18,295 nt of DNA from JAPLJU01 sp964547985 (GTDB lineage: Bacteria > Desulfobacterota > Syntrophia > Syntrophales > UBA2192): NCBI GenBank assembly GCA_964547985.1, contig CAZJPV010000047.1, positions 1 through 18,295 on the forward strand. The letters are read 5' to 3'. A program made the position numbers and the translations under genes. The notes beneath the pieces are model-generated. The model was not told where the DNA came from. It did not search any database and saw only the letters and a program-made list of their open reading frames with translations. The stretch's first letter is position 1. Every line of letters begins with the position of its first letter. Shown here in pieces: positions 1 to 10,900 of this stretch.

Positions 1-55
1 GAGCACATCCTTGGTAAGGATGAGGTCACCAGTTCAATCCTGGTCGTGGGCTCCA
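1..55 (+). tRNA. tRNA-Thr(GGT), 3' part, cut by window start
   Basis: The 3' two thirds of a tRNA gene; the 5' acceptor strand and most of the D arm lie before the window. Anticodon stem CATCC (6-10) pairs with GGATG (18-22) around the loop TTGGTAA (11-17), giving anticodon GGT at 13-15, which reads the Thr codon ACC. The T stem ACCAG (28-32) pairs with CTGGT (40-44) around TTCAATC. The acceptor 3' strand CGTGGGC (45-51), discriminator T52 and an encoded CCA (53-55) end the gene. A tRNA-Thr is a usual neighbour of the tuf/secE region in proteobacteria. Identity is secure; only the missing 5' part cannot be seen. Confidence 0.93.
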
Positions 56-77
56 GTCCTGTGAGAGTAGGTTGATC

Positions 78-227
78 ATGAGAAATATTATTACCCTGGC
101 CTGTACGGAATGCAAACGACGGAACTATAACACGACGAAAAACAAGCGAACCATGCAGGATCGTCTCGAAATGAAAAAATACTGTAAATTCTGCAAGGCT
201 CACACCCTGCACAAGGAGACGAAGTAA
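78..227 (+). CDS. rpmG: 50S ribosomal protein L33
   Basis: A 49-residue protein of the large ribosomal subunit, beginning MRNIITLACTECKRRNYNTT. Four cysteines in two pairs (C9/C12 and C36/C39) form the zinc-ribbon of the zinc-binding (C+) L33 type, so supply of this paralogue may depend on zinc; some bacteria carry a cysteine-free second copy elsewhere. Length and the motif TKNKR fit the family. The ATG at 78 has a modest AGG Shine-Dalgarno match at 69-71. It sits 22 bases after tRNA-Thr and 29 before tRNA-Trp, so the transcript is probably a mixed tRNA-mRNA that RNases cut at the tRNA ends. The rpmG - tRNA-Trp - secE order is common across bacteria. Confidence 0.96.
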   Translation: MRNIITLACTECKRRNYNTTKNKRTMQDRLEMKKYCKFCKAHTLHKETK

Positions 228-256
228 TCTGAAGAGGCATAGCAGGTGATGGAGAC

Positions 257-333
257 AGGCCAGTAGCTCTAATGGCTAGAGCGCCGGACTCCAAATCCGG
301 ATGTTGGGGGTTCGAGTCCCTCCTGGCCTGCCA
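257..333 (+). tRNA. tRNA-Trp(CCA)
   Basis: A complete cloverleaf with encoded CCA. The acceptor AGGCCAG (257-263) pairs fully with CTGGCCT (323-329), followed by discriminator G330 and CCA (331-333). D stem GCTC/GAGC. The anticodon stem CCGGA (284-288)/TCCGG (296-300) encloses CTCCAAA with anticodon CCA at 291-293, reading TGG. The variable loop is ATGTT, and the T arm GGGGG/CCCTC carries loop TTCGAGT. G330 is the tryptophan identity discriminator. It lies directly upstream of secE, a widespread arrangement, and is probably co-transcribed with rpmG and secE. Confidence 0.97.
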
Positions 334-372
334 TCTTATTTTTTTTGTGGGGATACCCCCGAAACGGTTGAC

Positions 373-576
373 ATGGATAAGATCAAAACAATCTTTTTGA
401 CATCGAGACTGTTTTTGAAGGAGGCCAGAACGGAGCTTTCCAAGGTGACCTGGCCCACAACCAGGCAGGCGATAGCCTCCACGTCCGTCGTGCTGGTCGT
501 GGTCCTCGTCGTTTCGCTCATTCTGGGGATCTTCGATTTCGGGCTGGTAAAGATGATGAAGTTGATTCTGGGTTGA
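373..576 (+). CDS. secE: Preprotein translocase subunit SecE
   Basis: A 67-residue membrane protein that clamps the two halves of the SecY channel in the inner membrane. The N-terminal amphipathic part (about residues 10-28) carries the family signature ELSKVTWPTTRQ. A single hydrophobic segment follows (about residues 35-58, rich in V, L and I), as expected for the short one-helix SecE of most bacteria. The ATG at 373 is chosen because the protein then has family length. An upstream in-frame ATG at 301 would lie inside tRNA-Trp and is ruled out. The Shine-Dalgarno match before 373 is weak, so expression may be modest. Six bases separate it from nusG, its near-universal partner. Confidence 0.95.
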   Translation: MDKIKTIFLTSRLFLKEARTELSKVTWPTTRQAIASTSVVLVVVLVVSLILGIFDFGLVKMMKLILG

Positions 577-582
577 TGCGAT

Positions 583-1113
583 ATGGCCTTCAGGTGGTAC
601 GTCATCCACACATATTCTGGCTTTGAGAACAAGGTCAAGGTTTCCCTTCAGGAGAGAATCGAGGCGGCCGGCATGCAGGAACACTTCGGGGAAATCCTCG
701 TGCCGGAGGAGGACATCGTCGAACTCATCGGGGGAGAAAAAAAGACCTCCAAAAGGAAATTTTTCCCCGGTTACGTTCTGATCCAGATGGAGCTCAACGA
801 TGATACCTGGCACACCGTCAAGAGCACGCCCAAGGTGACCGGCTTCATCGGGAGCAAGGACAAGCCGGCCCCCATTGCCGATGAAGATGTTGCGGTTCTC
901 AGGACGAAGATCGAAGAGGGGACGCTGAAGCCCAAGCCGAAATTCAAGTTTGATGTAGGCGACCATGTCAAGATCATCGACGGGCCCTTCACGAACTTCG
1001 ACGGCATCGTGGATGAGGTGAAACCCGAGAAAGGCAAGCTTCGGGTGATCGTCAGTATCTTTGGACGGTCCACCCCCGTTGAGCTCGATTTCATTCAGGT
1101 GGTCGAGCAATAG
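583..1113 (+). CDS. nusG: Transcription elongation/antitermination factor NusG
   Basis: A 176-residue NusG of normal length. The NGN domain (about residues 1-115) begins MAFRWYVIHTYSGFENKVKV, the typical WYVIHTYSG-E start, and binds the clamp helices of RNA polymerase beta'. The C-terminal KOW domain (about 122-176) has the motif VGDHVKIIDGPF and ends with IFGRSTPVELDF; it contacts S10 (NusE) and Rho. NusG suppresses pausing, couples transcription to the leading ribosome and helps Rho act. Partners RpoC and S10 are encoded downstream in this same window. The gene follows secE after a six-base gap and is followed by a 55-base leader before rplK. Confidence 0.97.
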   Translation: MAFRWYVIHTYSGFENKVKVSLQERIEAAGMQEHFGEILVPEEDIVELIGGEKKTSKRKFFPGYVLIQMELNDDTWHTVKSTPKVTGFIGSKDKPAPIADEDVAVLRTKIEEGTLKPKPKFKFDVGDHVKIIDGPFTNFDGIVDEVKPEKGKLRVIVSIFGRSTPVELDFIQVVEQ

Positions 1114-1119
1114 AAAGTG

Positions 1120-1147
1120 GCGGTCCGGCACGGACGCTAACGATAGC
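1120..1147 (+). promoter_or_regulatory. Two small hairpins in the nusG-rplK gap, candidate L1 control leader
   Basis: In the 55-base gap before rplK, GTCCG (1123-1127) pairs with CGGAC (1131-1135) over a GCA loop, extended by GC/GC with one bulged G. GCTA (1136-1139) can pair with TAGC (1144-1147), in competition with the extension. In E. coli, protein L1 represses the L11 operon by binding a structured site in this position. I see no clear copy of the L1-binding sequence of 23S rRNA, so the role is inferred from position only. Confidence 0.3.
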
Positions 1148-1168
1148 ATCGGAAGGTAGGGGATTTTT

Positions 1169-1594
1169 ATGGCAAAGAAGGTCATCGCGAATATCAAGCT
1201 TCAGATCCAGGCCGGAAAGGCGACACCGTCGCCGCCGATCGGTCCGGCTTTGGGTCAGCACGGCGTGAACATCATGGAGTTCTGCAAGGCCTATAACGCC
1301 ATGACGGCCAATCAGGAAGGCATGATCATCCCGGTGGTCATCACGGTCTATGCGGACCGTTCCTTTACCTTCGTGACCAAGACACCGCCGGTGTCGGTTC
1401 TGCTGAAGCAGGCCGCCAAGATCGCCAAGGGTGCGAGCGACCCCAAGCGGGAGAAAGTAGGTACGGTGACGGCCAAGCAGGTTCGTGACATTGCGGAACT
1501 CAAGATGAACGACCTGAACGCCATCAGTGTAGAAGGAGCCATTAAGACGATTGAGGGAACGGCCCGGTCCATGGGGATCGAGGTCGTTCCGTAA
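1169..1594 (+). CDS. rplK: 50S ribosomal protein L11
   Basis: A 141-residue protein, exactly family length. It forms the base of the L12 stalk on the GTPase-associated region of 23S rRNA, where thiostrepton-class antibiotics bind. The N-terminal domain contains the proline-rich hallmark PPIGPALGQHGVNIMEFCK (residues 22-40). The C-terminal RNA-binding domain (about 75-141) ends with the conserved pattern TIEGTARSMGIEV. The N-terminal lysines are the usual targets of the methylase PrmA (family knowledge). ATG 1169 follows a purine-rich GGAAGGTAGGGG stretch. rplA follows after 22 bases, the standard L11-L1 pair. Confidence 0.98.
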   Translation: MAKKVIANIKLQIQAGKATPSPPIGPALGQHGVNIMEFCKAYNAMTANQEGMIIPVVITVYADRSFTFVTKTPPVSVLLKQAAKIAKGASDPKREKVGTVTAKQVRDIAELKMNDLNAISVEGAIKTIEGTARSMGIEVVP

Positions 1595-1616
1595 GCCATA
1601 GGTATGAGGTCTGATC

Positions 1617-2324
1617 ATGTCCGGTAATAGAGGAAAGAAATATCAGGAATCCAGGAATCAGGTCGTGTCGGCAAAGCGATACGCCCTGCGTGAAGCCATT
1701 GACATTCTTTTGAGCATGGGCAAGGCGAAGTTCGACGAAACCGTCGATGCAGCCATCCGTCTTGGTGTGGACCCGAAGCATGCGGACCAGATGGTCCGGG
1801 GCAGTGTGGCCCTCCCGCACGGGCTTGGGAAGGCAGTTCGAGTGCTGGTCTTTGCGAAGGGCGAAAAGGAAAAAGAGGCCCGGGATGCGGGGGCTGATTT
1901 TGTCGGCTCCGATGATCTCATGGAAAAGATCAAGGGCGGATGGCTGGATTTCGACCGGGTCGTGGCAACACCGGACATGATGGGAAGCGTCGGAAAACTG
2001 GGCAAGGTCCTGGGTCCCCGGGGACTCATGCCGAATCCCAAGGTTGGGACGGTTACTTTTGACGTGGGCAAGGTCGTCAAGGAGCTGAAAGCGGGAAAGG
2101 TGGAATTCCGGGTGGAAAAGGCGGGTATCGTCCACTCGCCCTGCGGAAAGGTGTCTTTCGGTGCGGACAAGCTCTATGATAATTGCATGGCCCTGATCGA
2201 AACGATCATCAAGCTGAAACCGGCTTCAAGTAAAGGAACTTATCTCAAAACCATTTCACTCTCCACCACGATGGGGCCAGGTGTAAAGGTGGATCCCCTG
2301 GATATCCGAAACATTTTGAAGTAG
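1617..2324 (+). CDS. rplA: 50S ribosomal protein L1
   Basis: A 235-residue protein of the mobile L1 stalk, which helps release deacylated tRNA from the E site. It has the two-domain L1 fold: outer segments wrap an inserted central domain that carries the signature GPRGLMPNPKVGTVT (about residues 131-146). The C-terminal end, with SLSTTMGPGVKVD, is typical. The start is ATG 1617 with a GAGGT Shine-Dalgarno match at 1606-1610. In other bacteria L1 represses its own operon by binding the mRNA before rplK. No second L1 gene is seen. After the stop comes the long structured gap before rplJ, which separates the L11 and L10 units. Confidence 0.98.
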   Translation: MSGNRGKKYQESRNQVVSAKRYALREAIDILLSMGKAKFDETVDAAIRLGVDPKHADQMVRGSVALPHGLGKAVRVLVFAKGEKEKEARDAGADFVGSDDLMEKIKGGWLDFDRVVATPDMMGSVGKLGKVLGPRGLMPNPKVGTVTFDVGKVVKELKAGKVEFRVEKAGIVHSPCGKVSFGADKLYDNCMALIETIIKLKPASSKGTYLKTISLSTTMGPGVKVDPLDIRNILK

Positions 2325-2365
2325 AGCCTCTTACGTTAGATGTCTCATTAGGAGAATTTGCTTAC

Positions 2366-2571
2366 AGAAGTCAGAGACAGCAGGTACGGGAAGTTTAAAC
2401 GATCTCATCGGCCTGCCGAGACCTGGAGGGCAATCTTGACGGTCCTTTCCCGAAAGCGGAGGAAGGGGCTTTCCGGAGAGAAAGCTTTTCATGTTGAGAA
2501 GCCCGGCAGAGGGCTCACGGGCTTCGCACCATGGCGGTCATCCATTCTTCCTGTATGGCGCTCTGACTTTT
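2366..2571 (+). ncRNA. L10-type ribosomal protein leader, domain upstream of rplJ
   Basis: This fills most of the 314-base gap between rplA and rplJ. A long-range closing helix pairs 2366-2376 with 2561-2571 (11 pairs, one G-U, with AAGTCAGAG against CTCTGACTT exact). Inside lie: (a) an arm GCAGG (2380-2384)/CCTGC (2412-2416), flanked by GAGACA and CGAGAC purine-rich stretches as in known L10 leaders, whose kink-turn binds L10-(L12)4; (b) a hairpin 2443-2467 of about 10 pairs with one bulged A and loop AAAG; (c) a hairpin GCTTTC/GAAAGC at 2468-2485, followed by TTTT; (d) an 8-pair hairpin GAAGCCCG/CGGGCTTC at 2498-2525 (outer arms 2498-2505 and 2518-2525). Position, the GCAGG/CCTGC arm and the branched shape support L10 autoregulation; the exact L10 contacts are inferred. 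Confidence 0.75.
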
Positions 2572-2621
2572 CAAATCGTTCCCGATCCTCTGGTGAGGGC
2601 AGGGACCGTGAAAATTCAGAG
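2561..2621 (+). promoter_or_regulatory. Alternative hairpin of the rplJ leader, ends beside the ribosome binding site
   Basis: The 3' strand of the leader-closing helix can also pair downstream. 2561-2572 (CTCTGACTTTTC) faces 2610-2621 (GAAAATTCAGAG) with 11 of 12 positions paired. Further pairs are CGTTCCC (2577-2583) with GGGACCG (2602-2608, one mismatch) and CCTC (2587-2590) with GAGG (2595-2598) over a TGGT loop. The whole is a long imperfect hairpin whose base stops two bases before the rplJ Shine-Dalgarno sequence. It is mutually exclusive with the closing helix of the L10 domain, so the leader could switch between two folds. Which fold favours translation cannot be decided from sequence alone. 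Confidence 0.55.
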
Positions 2622-2623
2622 TG

Positions 2624-2631
2624 AAAGGAGG
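2624..2631 (+). promoter_or_regulatory. Strong Shine-Dalgarno site fixing the TTG start of rplJ
   Basis: AAAGGAGG lies seven bases before TTG 2639. It is the best Shine-Dalgarno match in this part of the window and decides the start, since the next in-frame Met is about 30 residues into the L10 family alignment. TCCTTT at 2443-2448 in the leader could pair with its first six bases, a possible but untested way to hide it. Confidence 0.8.
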
Positions 2632-2638
2632 TTAAGGG

Positions 2639-3163
2639 TTGGACAAACAGACCAAAGAAAAGACCATTGCCGAGCTTCAGGACAAGCTCAAGAAGGCACA
2701 GCTTGCCGTCCTCGCAGGCTACAGCGGCATGAATGTCGAGAAAATCAACGCCCTTCGCAATGAACTCCGCAAGGCCGGCACCGAGTTCCGGGTCATCAAG
2801 AACACGCTCTTCGGGATTGCCTCGGAAAAAACGGACTATGCCGGGTTGAAGGGTCATCTGCGAGGGCCGCTGGCCGTTGTGCTGACCTACGACGATGTTG
2901 TGGCACCGACCAAGGTTCTGAGCGAGTTTGCCAAGAAGAATGCCGAGCTGGACGTCAAGGTCGGCATGATGGGCGGGAAACTCCTGGACCGGAAACAGCT
3001 CGAGGCACTGGCGAATCTCCCCTCGAAGGAAGTGCTCCTTGCGAAGCTCCTGTCCGTTTTCGTGAGCGCGCAGGCATCCATGGTCCATGTGCTTGCCGCA
3101 GTCCCGAGAAGCTTCTTGCAGGTCCTGAACGCGTATCGCCAAAAGAAAGAAAAAGAAAACTAA
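2639..3163 (+). CDS. rplJ: 50S ribosomal protein L10, TTG start
   Basis: A 174-residue protein that anchors L12 dimers to the L11/23S rRNA base of the GTPase stalk. The N-terminal globular domain begins MDKQTKEKTIAELQDKLKKA (the TTG read as Met) and contains GYSGMNVEKINALRNELRKA and FRVIKNTL, typical of the family. The C-terminal helix, which binds the L12 dimers, ends in a lysine- and glutamate-rich tail. TTG is an uncommon start, but it is supported by the AAAGGAGG site at seven bases and by family length. A weak start codon suits a gene whose translation is tuned by its own product through the upstream leader. rplL follows after 21 bases. Confidence 0.96.
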   Translation: MDKQTKEKTIAELQDKLKKAQLAVLAGYSGMNVEKINALRNELRKAGTEFRVIKNTLFGIASEKTDYAGLKGHLRGPLAVVLTYDDVVAPTKVLSEFAKKNAELDVKVGMMGGKLLDRKQLEALANLPSKEVLLAKLLSVFVSAQASMVHVLAAVPRSFLQVLNAYRQKKEKEN

Positions 3164-3184
3164 CATACAGGAAGGAAAGGAACC

Positions 3185-3577
3185 ATGGCAGCAAAGATGA
3201 CAAAAGAAGATGTGATCAAGTTCATTGAAGGAATGACGGTTCTCGAGCTCTCCGAGCTCGTGAAAGAACTGGAAGAGAAATTCGGTGTCTCAGCAGCCGC
3301 CCCGGTGGCGGTGGCTGCGGCGGCCCACGGCGGCGCTGCCCCGGCTGCCGCAGCAGCGGAGGAAAAGACGGAGTTCACCGTGGTGCTCACCGGCTTTGGG
3401 GAACAGAAGATCCAGGTGATCAAGGAGATCAGGGCGATCACGGGCCTGGGTCTAAAGGAAGCCAAGGATCTCGTGGACGGTGTGCCGAAGCCCGCGAAGG
3501 AAGGCGTCTCCAAAGCAGAAGCCGAGGAGATCAAGAAAAAGCTTGAAGCAGCCGGCGGTACCGTGGAGATCAAATAA
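3185..3577 (+). CDS. rplL: 50S ribosomal protein L7/L12
   Basis: A 130-residue stalk protein, present in several dimers per ribosome, that recruits and activates EF-Tu, EF-G and IF2. It has an N-terminal dimerisation/L10-binding domain (about 1-33), a long flexible Ala/Pro hinge (about 34-60, including an unusual AAAAHGGAAPAAAA stretch), and a globular C-terminal domain (about 61-130) with the GTPase-binding face KEIRAITGLGLKEAKDLVDG. Length is a little above the E. coli 121, mostly because of the hinge. A GGAAAGGAACC site precedes the ATG. The 139-base gap to rpoB holds two GC-rich hairpins that may help keep L12 output above that of RNA polymerase. Confidence 0.98.
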   Translation: MAAKMTKEDVIKFIEGMTVLELSELVKELEEKFGVSAAAPVAVAAAAHGGAAPAAAAAEEKTEFTVVLTGFGEQKIQVIKEIRAITGLGLKEAKDLVDGVPKPAKEGVSKAEAEEIKKKLEAAGGTVEIK

Positions 3578-3627
3578 TCGGCCTGCGGAACACTTCGGCC
3601 AGGCGGCCGTCAAAGAAATCTTAAGAC

Positions 3628-3658
3628 GTCCCCGGCCCTCATGACGGGGGCCGGGGAC
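3628..3658 (+). promoter_or_regulatory. GC-rich hairpin 1 in the rplL-rpoB gap
   Basis: GTCCCCGGCCC (3628-3638) pairs perfectly with GGGCCGGGGAC (3648-3658). Two more pairs (T-G, C-G) close the loop to ATGAC, giving 13 pairs, nearly all G-C. No T run follows, so it is not a standard intrinsic terminator. In E. coli the same gap holds a partial terminator and an RNase III cleavage site that lower rpoBC relative to rplL. This hairpin could play either role; the role is inferred, the structure is plain. Confidence 0.65.
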
Positions 3659-3668
3659 CCGGGCTACA

Positions 3669-3686
3669 CGACCCCCGAGGGGGTCG
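3669..3686 (+). promoter_or_regulatory. GC-rich hairpin 2 in the rplL-rpoB gap
   Basis: CGACCCCC (3669-3676) and GGGGGTCG (3679-3686) form a perfect inverted repeat, realistically 7 pairs with a CGAG loop. It starts only ten bases after hairpin 1. GGTC/GACC at 3682-3691 offers a competing pairing. No T run follows. Together with hairpin 1 it makes a tandem barrier before rpoB. Confidence 0.55.
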
Positions 3687-3701
3687 AGACCAAACCCATT
3701 C

Positions 3702-3716
3702 GAGGTTAAAGAACCT
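3702..3716 (+). promoter_or_regulatory. rpoB ribosome binding site inside a short hairpin
   Basis: The likely Shine-Dalgarno GAGGT (3702-3706) overlaps AGGTT (3703-3707), which can pair with AACCT (3712-3716) across the loop AAAG. The helix ends immediately before the rpoB ATG. Five pairs are weak alone, but such a hairpin could dampen initiation. It may be chance. Confidence 0.35.
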
Positions 3717-7802
<4,086 letters not shown>

Positions 7803-7816
7803 GTCATCGGGAGGGC

Positions 7817-7842
7817 CCCCCTCTTGCGGGAGCGGGGTTTTG
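7817..7842 (+). terminator. Terminator-like hairpin with TTTT in the rpoB-rpoC gap
   Basis: CCCC (7817-7820) pairs with GGGG (7835-7838), and CTC (7822-7824) pairs with GAG (7831-7833) around the loop TTGCGG. A C-C mismatch lies between the two helices. TTTT (7839-7842) follows directly. The stem is imperfect and the T run short, so at most partial termination or pausing is expected between the beta and beta' genes. It begins 14 bases after the rpoB stop. Confidence 0.4.
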
Positions 7843-7845
7843 AAG

Positions 7846-7883
7846 AAGGTTGCAACACCGAGCCGCCTGAGGCGGCCAACTTC
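7846..7883 (+). promoter_or_regulatory. Second hairpin in the rpoB-rpoC gap, just upstream of the rpoC ribosome binding site
   Basis: The core GCCGCC (7862-7867)/GGCGGC (7871-7876) over a TGA loop is perfect. An outer helix pairs GAAGGTTG (7846-7853, one bulged G) with CAACTTC (7877-7883). The base lies nine bases before the rpoC Shine-Dalgarno AAGGAG (7892-7897). Possible roles are mRNA protection, a processing site, or tuning of rpoC initiation; none is proven. Confidence 0.5.
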
Positions 7884-7906
7884 AGCACCATAAGGAGAAA
7901 CACTCA

Positions 7907-10900
7907 GTGGAAGACATCTACAGCTTTTTTGAAAAACCGAAGGACCCGATTCGCTTCAATGCGATGCGGATGTCCATTGCCTCCCCGGAAAGGATACTTT
8001 CCTGGTCGCACGGCGAGGTCAAGAAGCCGGAAACGATCAATTACAGGACCTTCAAGCCGGAGAGAGACGGTCTTTTCTGTGCCAAGATCTTCGGGCCGGT
8101 CAAGGATTACGAGTGTCTGTGCGGGCGTTACAAGCGGATGAAGCACCGCGGAGTGGTCTGCGAGAAGTGCGGTGTCGAGGTCATCCAGTCCAAGGTTCGA
8201 CGGGAAAGGATGGGCCACATCGCCCTGGCGGCGCCGGTGGCGCACATCTGGTTTCTCAAGAGCCTGCCCAGTCGCATCGGCAATGTGCTGGACCTTTCGC
8301 TGAAAGAACTGGAGAAAGTCCTCTACTTCGAATCGTGGATCGTGATGGATCCCAAGAACACGCCGCTTCGAAAGAAGGAGCTCCTGACCGAGGAGCGATT
8401 CATCGAAGCCCGGGAAAAGTACGGCGCGGACGGTTTTGTAGCGGGCATTGGCGCCGAGTCGGTCCGCAAGCTCCTCGAGGAAATGAACCTCGAGTCGCTC
8501 AACACCGAGCTCCGGGCGGAACTGGCGGACGCCTCATCGGACACCAAGCGCAAGAAACTCATCAAGCGGCTCCGTGTCATCGAGGCGCTCCAGAGATCGA
8601 AAAACAAGCCCGAGTGGATGATCCTCACCGTTCTGCCCGTCATTCCCCCGGACCTGCGGCCGCTGGTCCCCCTGGAGGGCGGCCGGTTTGCCACCTCCGA
8701 CCTCAATGACCTCTACCGGCGCGTGATCAACCGCAACAACAGGCTCAAGCGCCTCATGGAGCTCAACGCCCCGGAGATCATCATCCGCAACGAGAAGCGC
8801 ATGCTCCAGGAGGCCGTGGATGTCCTCTTTGACAACGGCAGGCGGGGCCGCGCTATCACGGGTTCCAACAAGCGACCCCTGCGATCGCTTTCCGACATGC
8901 TCAAGGGGAAGCAGGGCCGGTTCCGTCAGAACCTGCTCGGCAAACGTGTGGATTACTCGGGACGGTCCGTTATCACCGTTGGTCCAGACCTTCGCCTCCA
9001 CCAGTGCGGTCTTCCAAAGAAGATGGCCCTGGAGCTCTTCAAACCCTTCATCTACAACCGTCTCGAGCAGAAAGGCTACGTTACCACGGTGAAGAGCGCC
9101 AAGAAAATGGTCGAGCGGGAAACGCCGGAGGTCTGGGATGCCCTGGACGAGGTGGTGCGCGAGTATCCCGTGCTCCTCAACCGTGCACCGACCCTCCACC
9201 GGCTCGGGATGCAGGCCTTTGAACCTGTGCTCATCGAGGGCAAGGCCATCCAGCTCCACCCCCTGGTCTGCACGGCCTTCAACGCCGACTTCGACGGGGA
9301 CCAGATGGCTGTCCACGTCCCGCTTTCTATCGAGTCCCAGGTGGAATCCCGGGTGCTCATGATGTCGACCAACAACATCCTCTCACCGGCTCACGGCAAG
9401 CCCATCATCGTGCCCAGCCAGGACATCGTTCTGGGGATTTACTATATGACGAGGTTCCGGACCGGCGCCAGGGGAGAGGGCATGGTCTTTTCCGATCCGG
9501 AAGAAGTCCGGCGTGCCTTCGATGCCGGCGAGGCGTCGCTCCATGCGAGGGTCAAGGTACGCATGAACGGCACCCTCAAGGAAACAACGGTGGGCCGGGT
9601 GATCCTGTACGAGATTATGCCTCCCGACATCCCCTTCGATGTCATCAACAAGGTGATGAACAAGAAGGAACTGGCCAACCTCGTCGACTTCTGCTACCGC
9701 AGTTGCGGAGACAAAGCGACCGTCATCCTGACGGACCGCCTGAAGGACCTGGGTTTCAGGTATGCCACCACCTCCGGCGCCTCCATTTCCATTCAGAACA
9801 TGGTGATCCCGGAGATCAAGAAAGACATTATCACGAAGGCGGACAAGGACGTCCTGGAGGTTCAGAAGCAATACATGGACGGGCTCATCACCGACGGTGA
9901 GCGTTACAACAAGGTCATCGACATCTGGGCACAGGCCACCGAAAAGGTTGCCGATGCCATGCTCACCAGTATCGGCACCCAGGAGCTTTCATCGGCGGAG
10001 GGTAAAAAGAAAGTCGAGAGCTTCAACCCCATTTACATGATGGCCGACTCCGGTGCGAGGGGCAGCGCCGCCCAGATCCGGCAGTTGGCCGGCATGAGGG
10101 GTCTCATGGCGAAACCCTCCGGAGAAATCATCGAGACACCCATCACGGCCAACTTCAGGGAGGGCCTCACCGTTCTGCAATACTTCATCTCCACCCACGG
10201 TGCCCGCAAGGGTCTTGCCGACACGGCCCTCAAGACGGCCAATTCCGGCTACCTGACCCGTCGGCTGGTCGACGTGGCCCAGGACTGCATCGTAACGGAA
10301 GAGGATTGCAAGACGATGGACGGCCTTTATGTCCAGGCCCTCATGGAGGGCGGGGAAATCATCGAAACCGCCGGAGAGCGAGTCCTCGGCCGGGTGGCCC
10401 TTGAGGACATCAAAGACCCCTTCACCGGGGAGGTCCTGGTCAAGGCCAACGAAGAGATTGACGAATCCCTGGCGGATAAGATCGACCACGCCGGTATTGA
10501 AAGGGTCCAGATCCGCTCGGGGCTCACCTGTAAATCCAGGTATGGTGTCTGTGCCAGATGCTACGGCCGCGATCTGTCCCATGGTCATCTCGTGAACATC
10601 GGCGAGGCCGTCGGGATCATCGCAGCGCAGTCCATTGGAGAGCCGGGGACACAGCTGACCATGAGAACCTTCCACATTGGTGGGACGGCGAAGTTCGAGG
10701 AGCACTCCACGCTGGAAGCCCGGCATGACGGGACCATCAAGTTCGTCAACCTCAACACCGTAAAGGGCCGGGAGGGGGCGCTCGTCGTCATGAGCAGGAA
10801 CGGCGAAGTCTACGTCCTCGATGATCAGGAAAGGAGTCGCGGCAAATACCCCGTACCCTACGGTGCGCACCTGAAGGTCCGGGAGGGAAAACAGGTCAAG

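Noticed and set aside
301..372. Upstream ATG for secE at 301
   Set aside because: It is inside the tRNA-Trp gene and adds residues unrelated to SecE.
368..396. TTGACA at 368-373 as a promoter for secE
   Set aside because: No acceptable -10 at 16-18 bases, and it overlaps the secE start codon.
91..1197. A 368-codon minus-strand frame containing a RRDSNPQHPDLESGALAI-like segment
   Set aside because: That segment is the well-known spurious translation of an antisense tRNA-type sequence. The frame covers tRNA-Trp, secE and nusG on the opposite strand.
2358..2624. An 88-codon frame from TTG 2358 (AGGAG upstream) through the rplJ leader, stopping 14 bases before rplJ
   Set aside because: The region is explained by RNA structure. 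The peptide is Arg/Ser-rich and resembles no family. It would become interesting only if relatives kept the frame.
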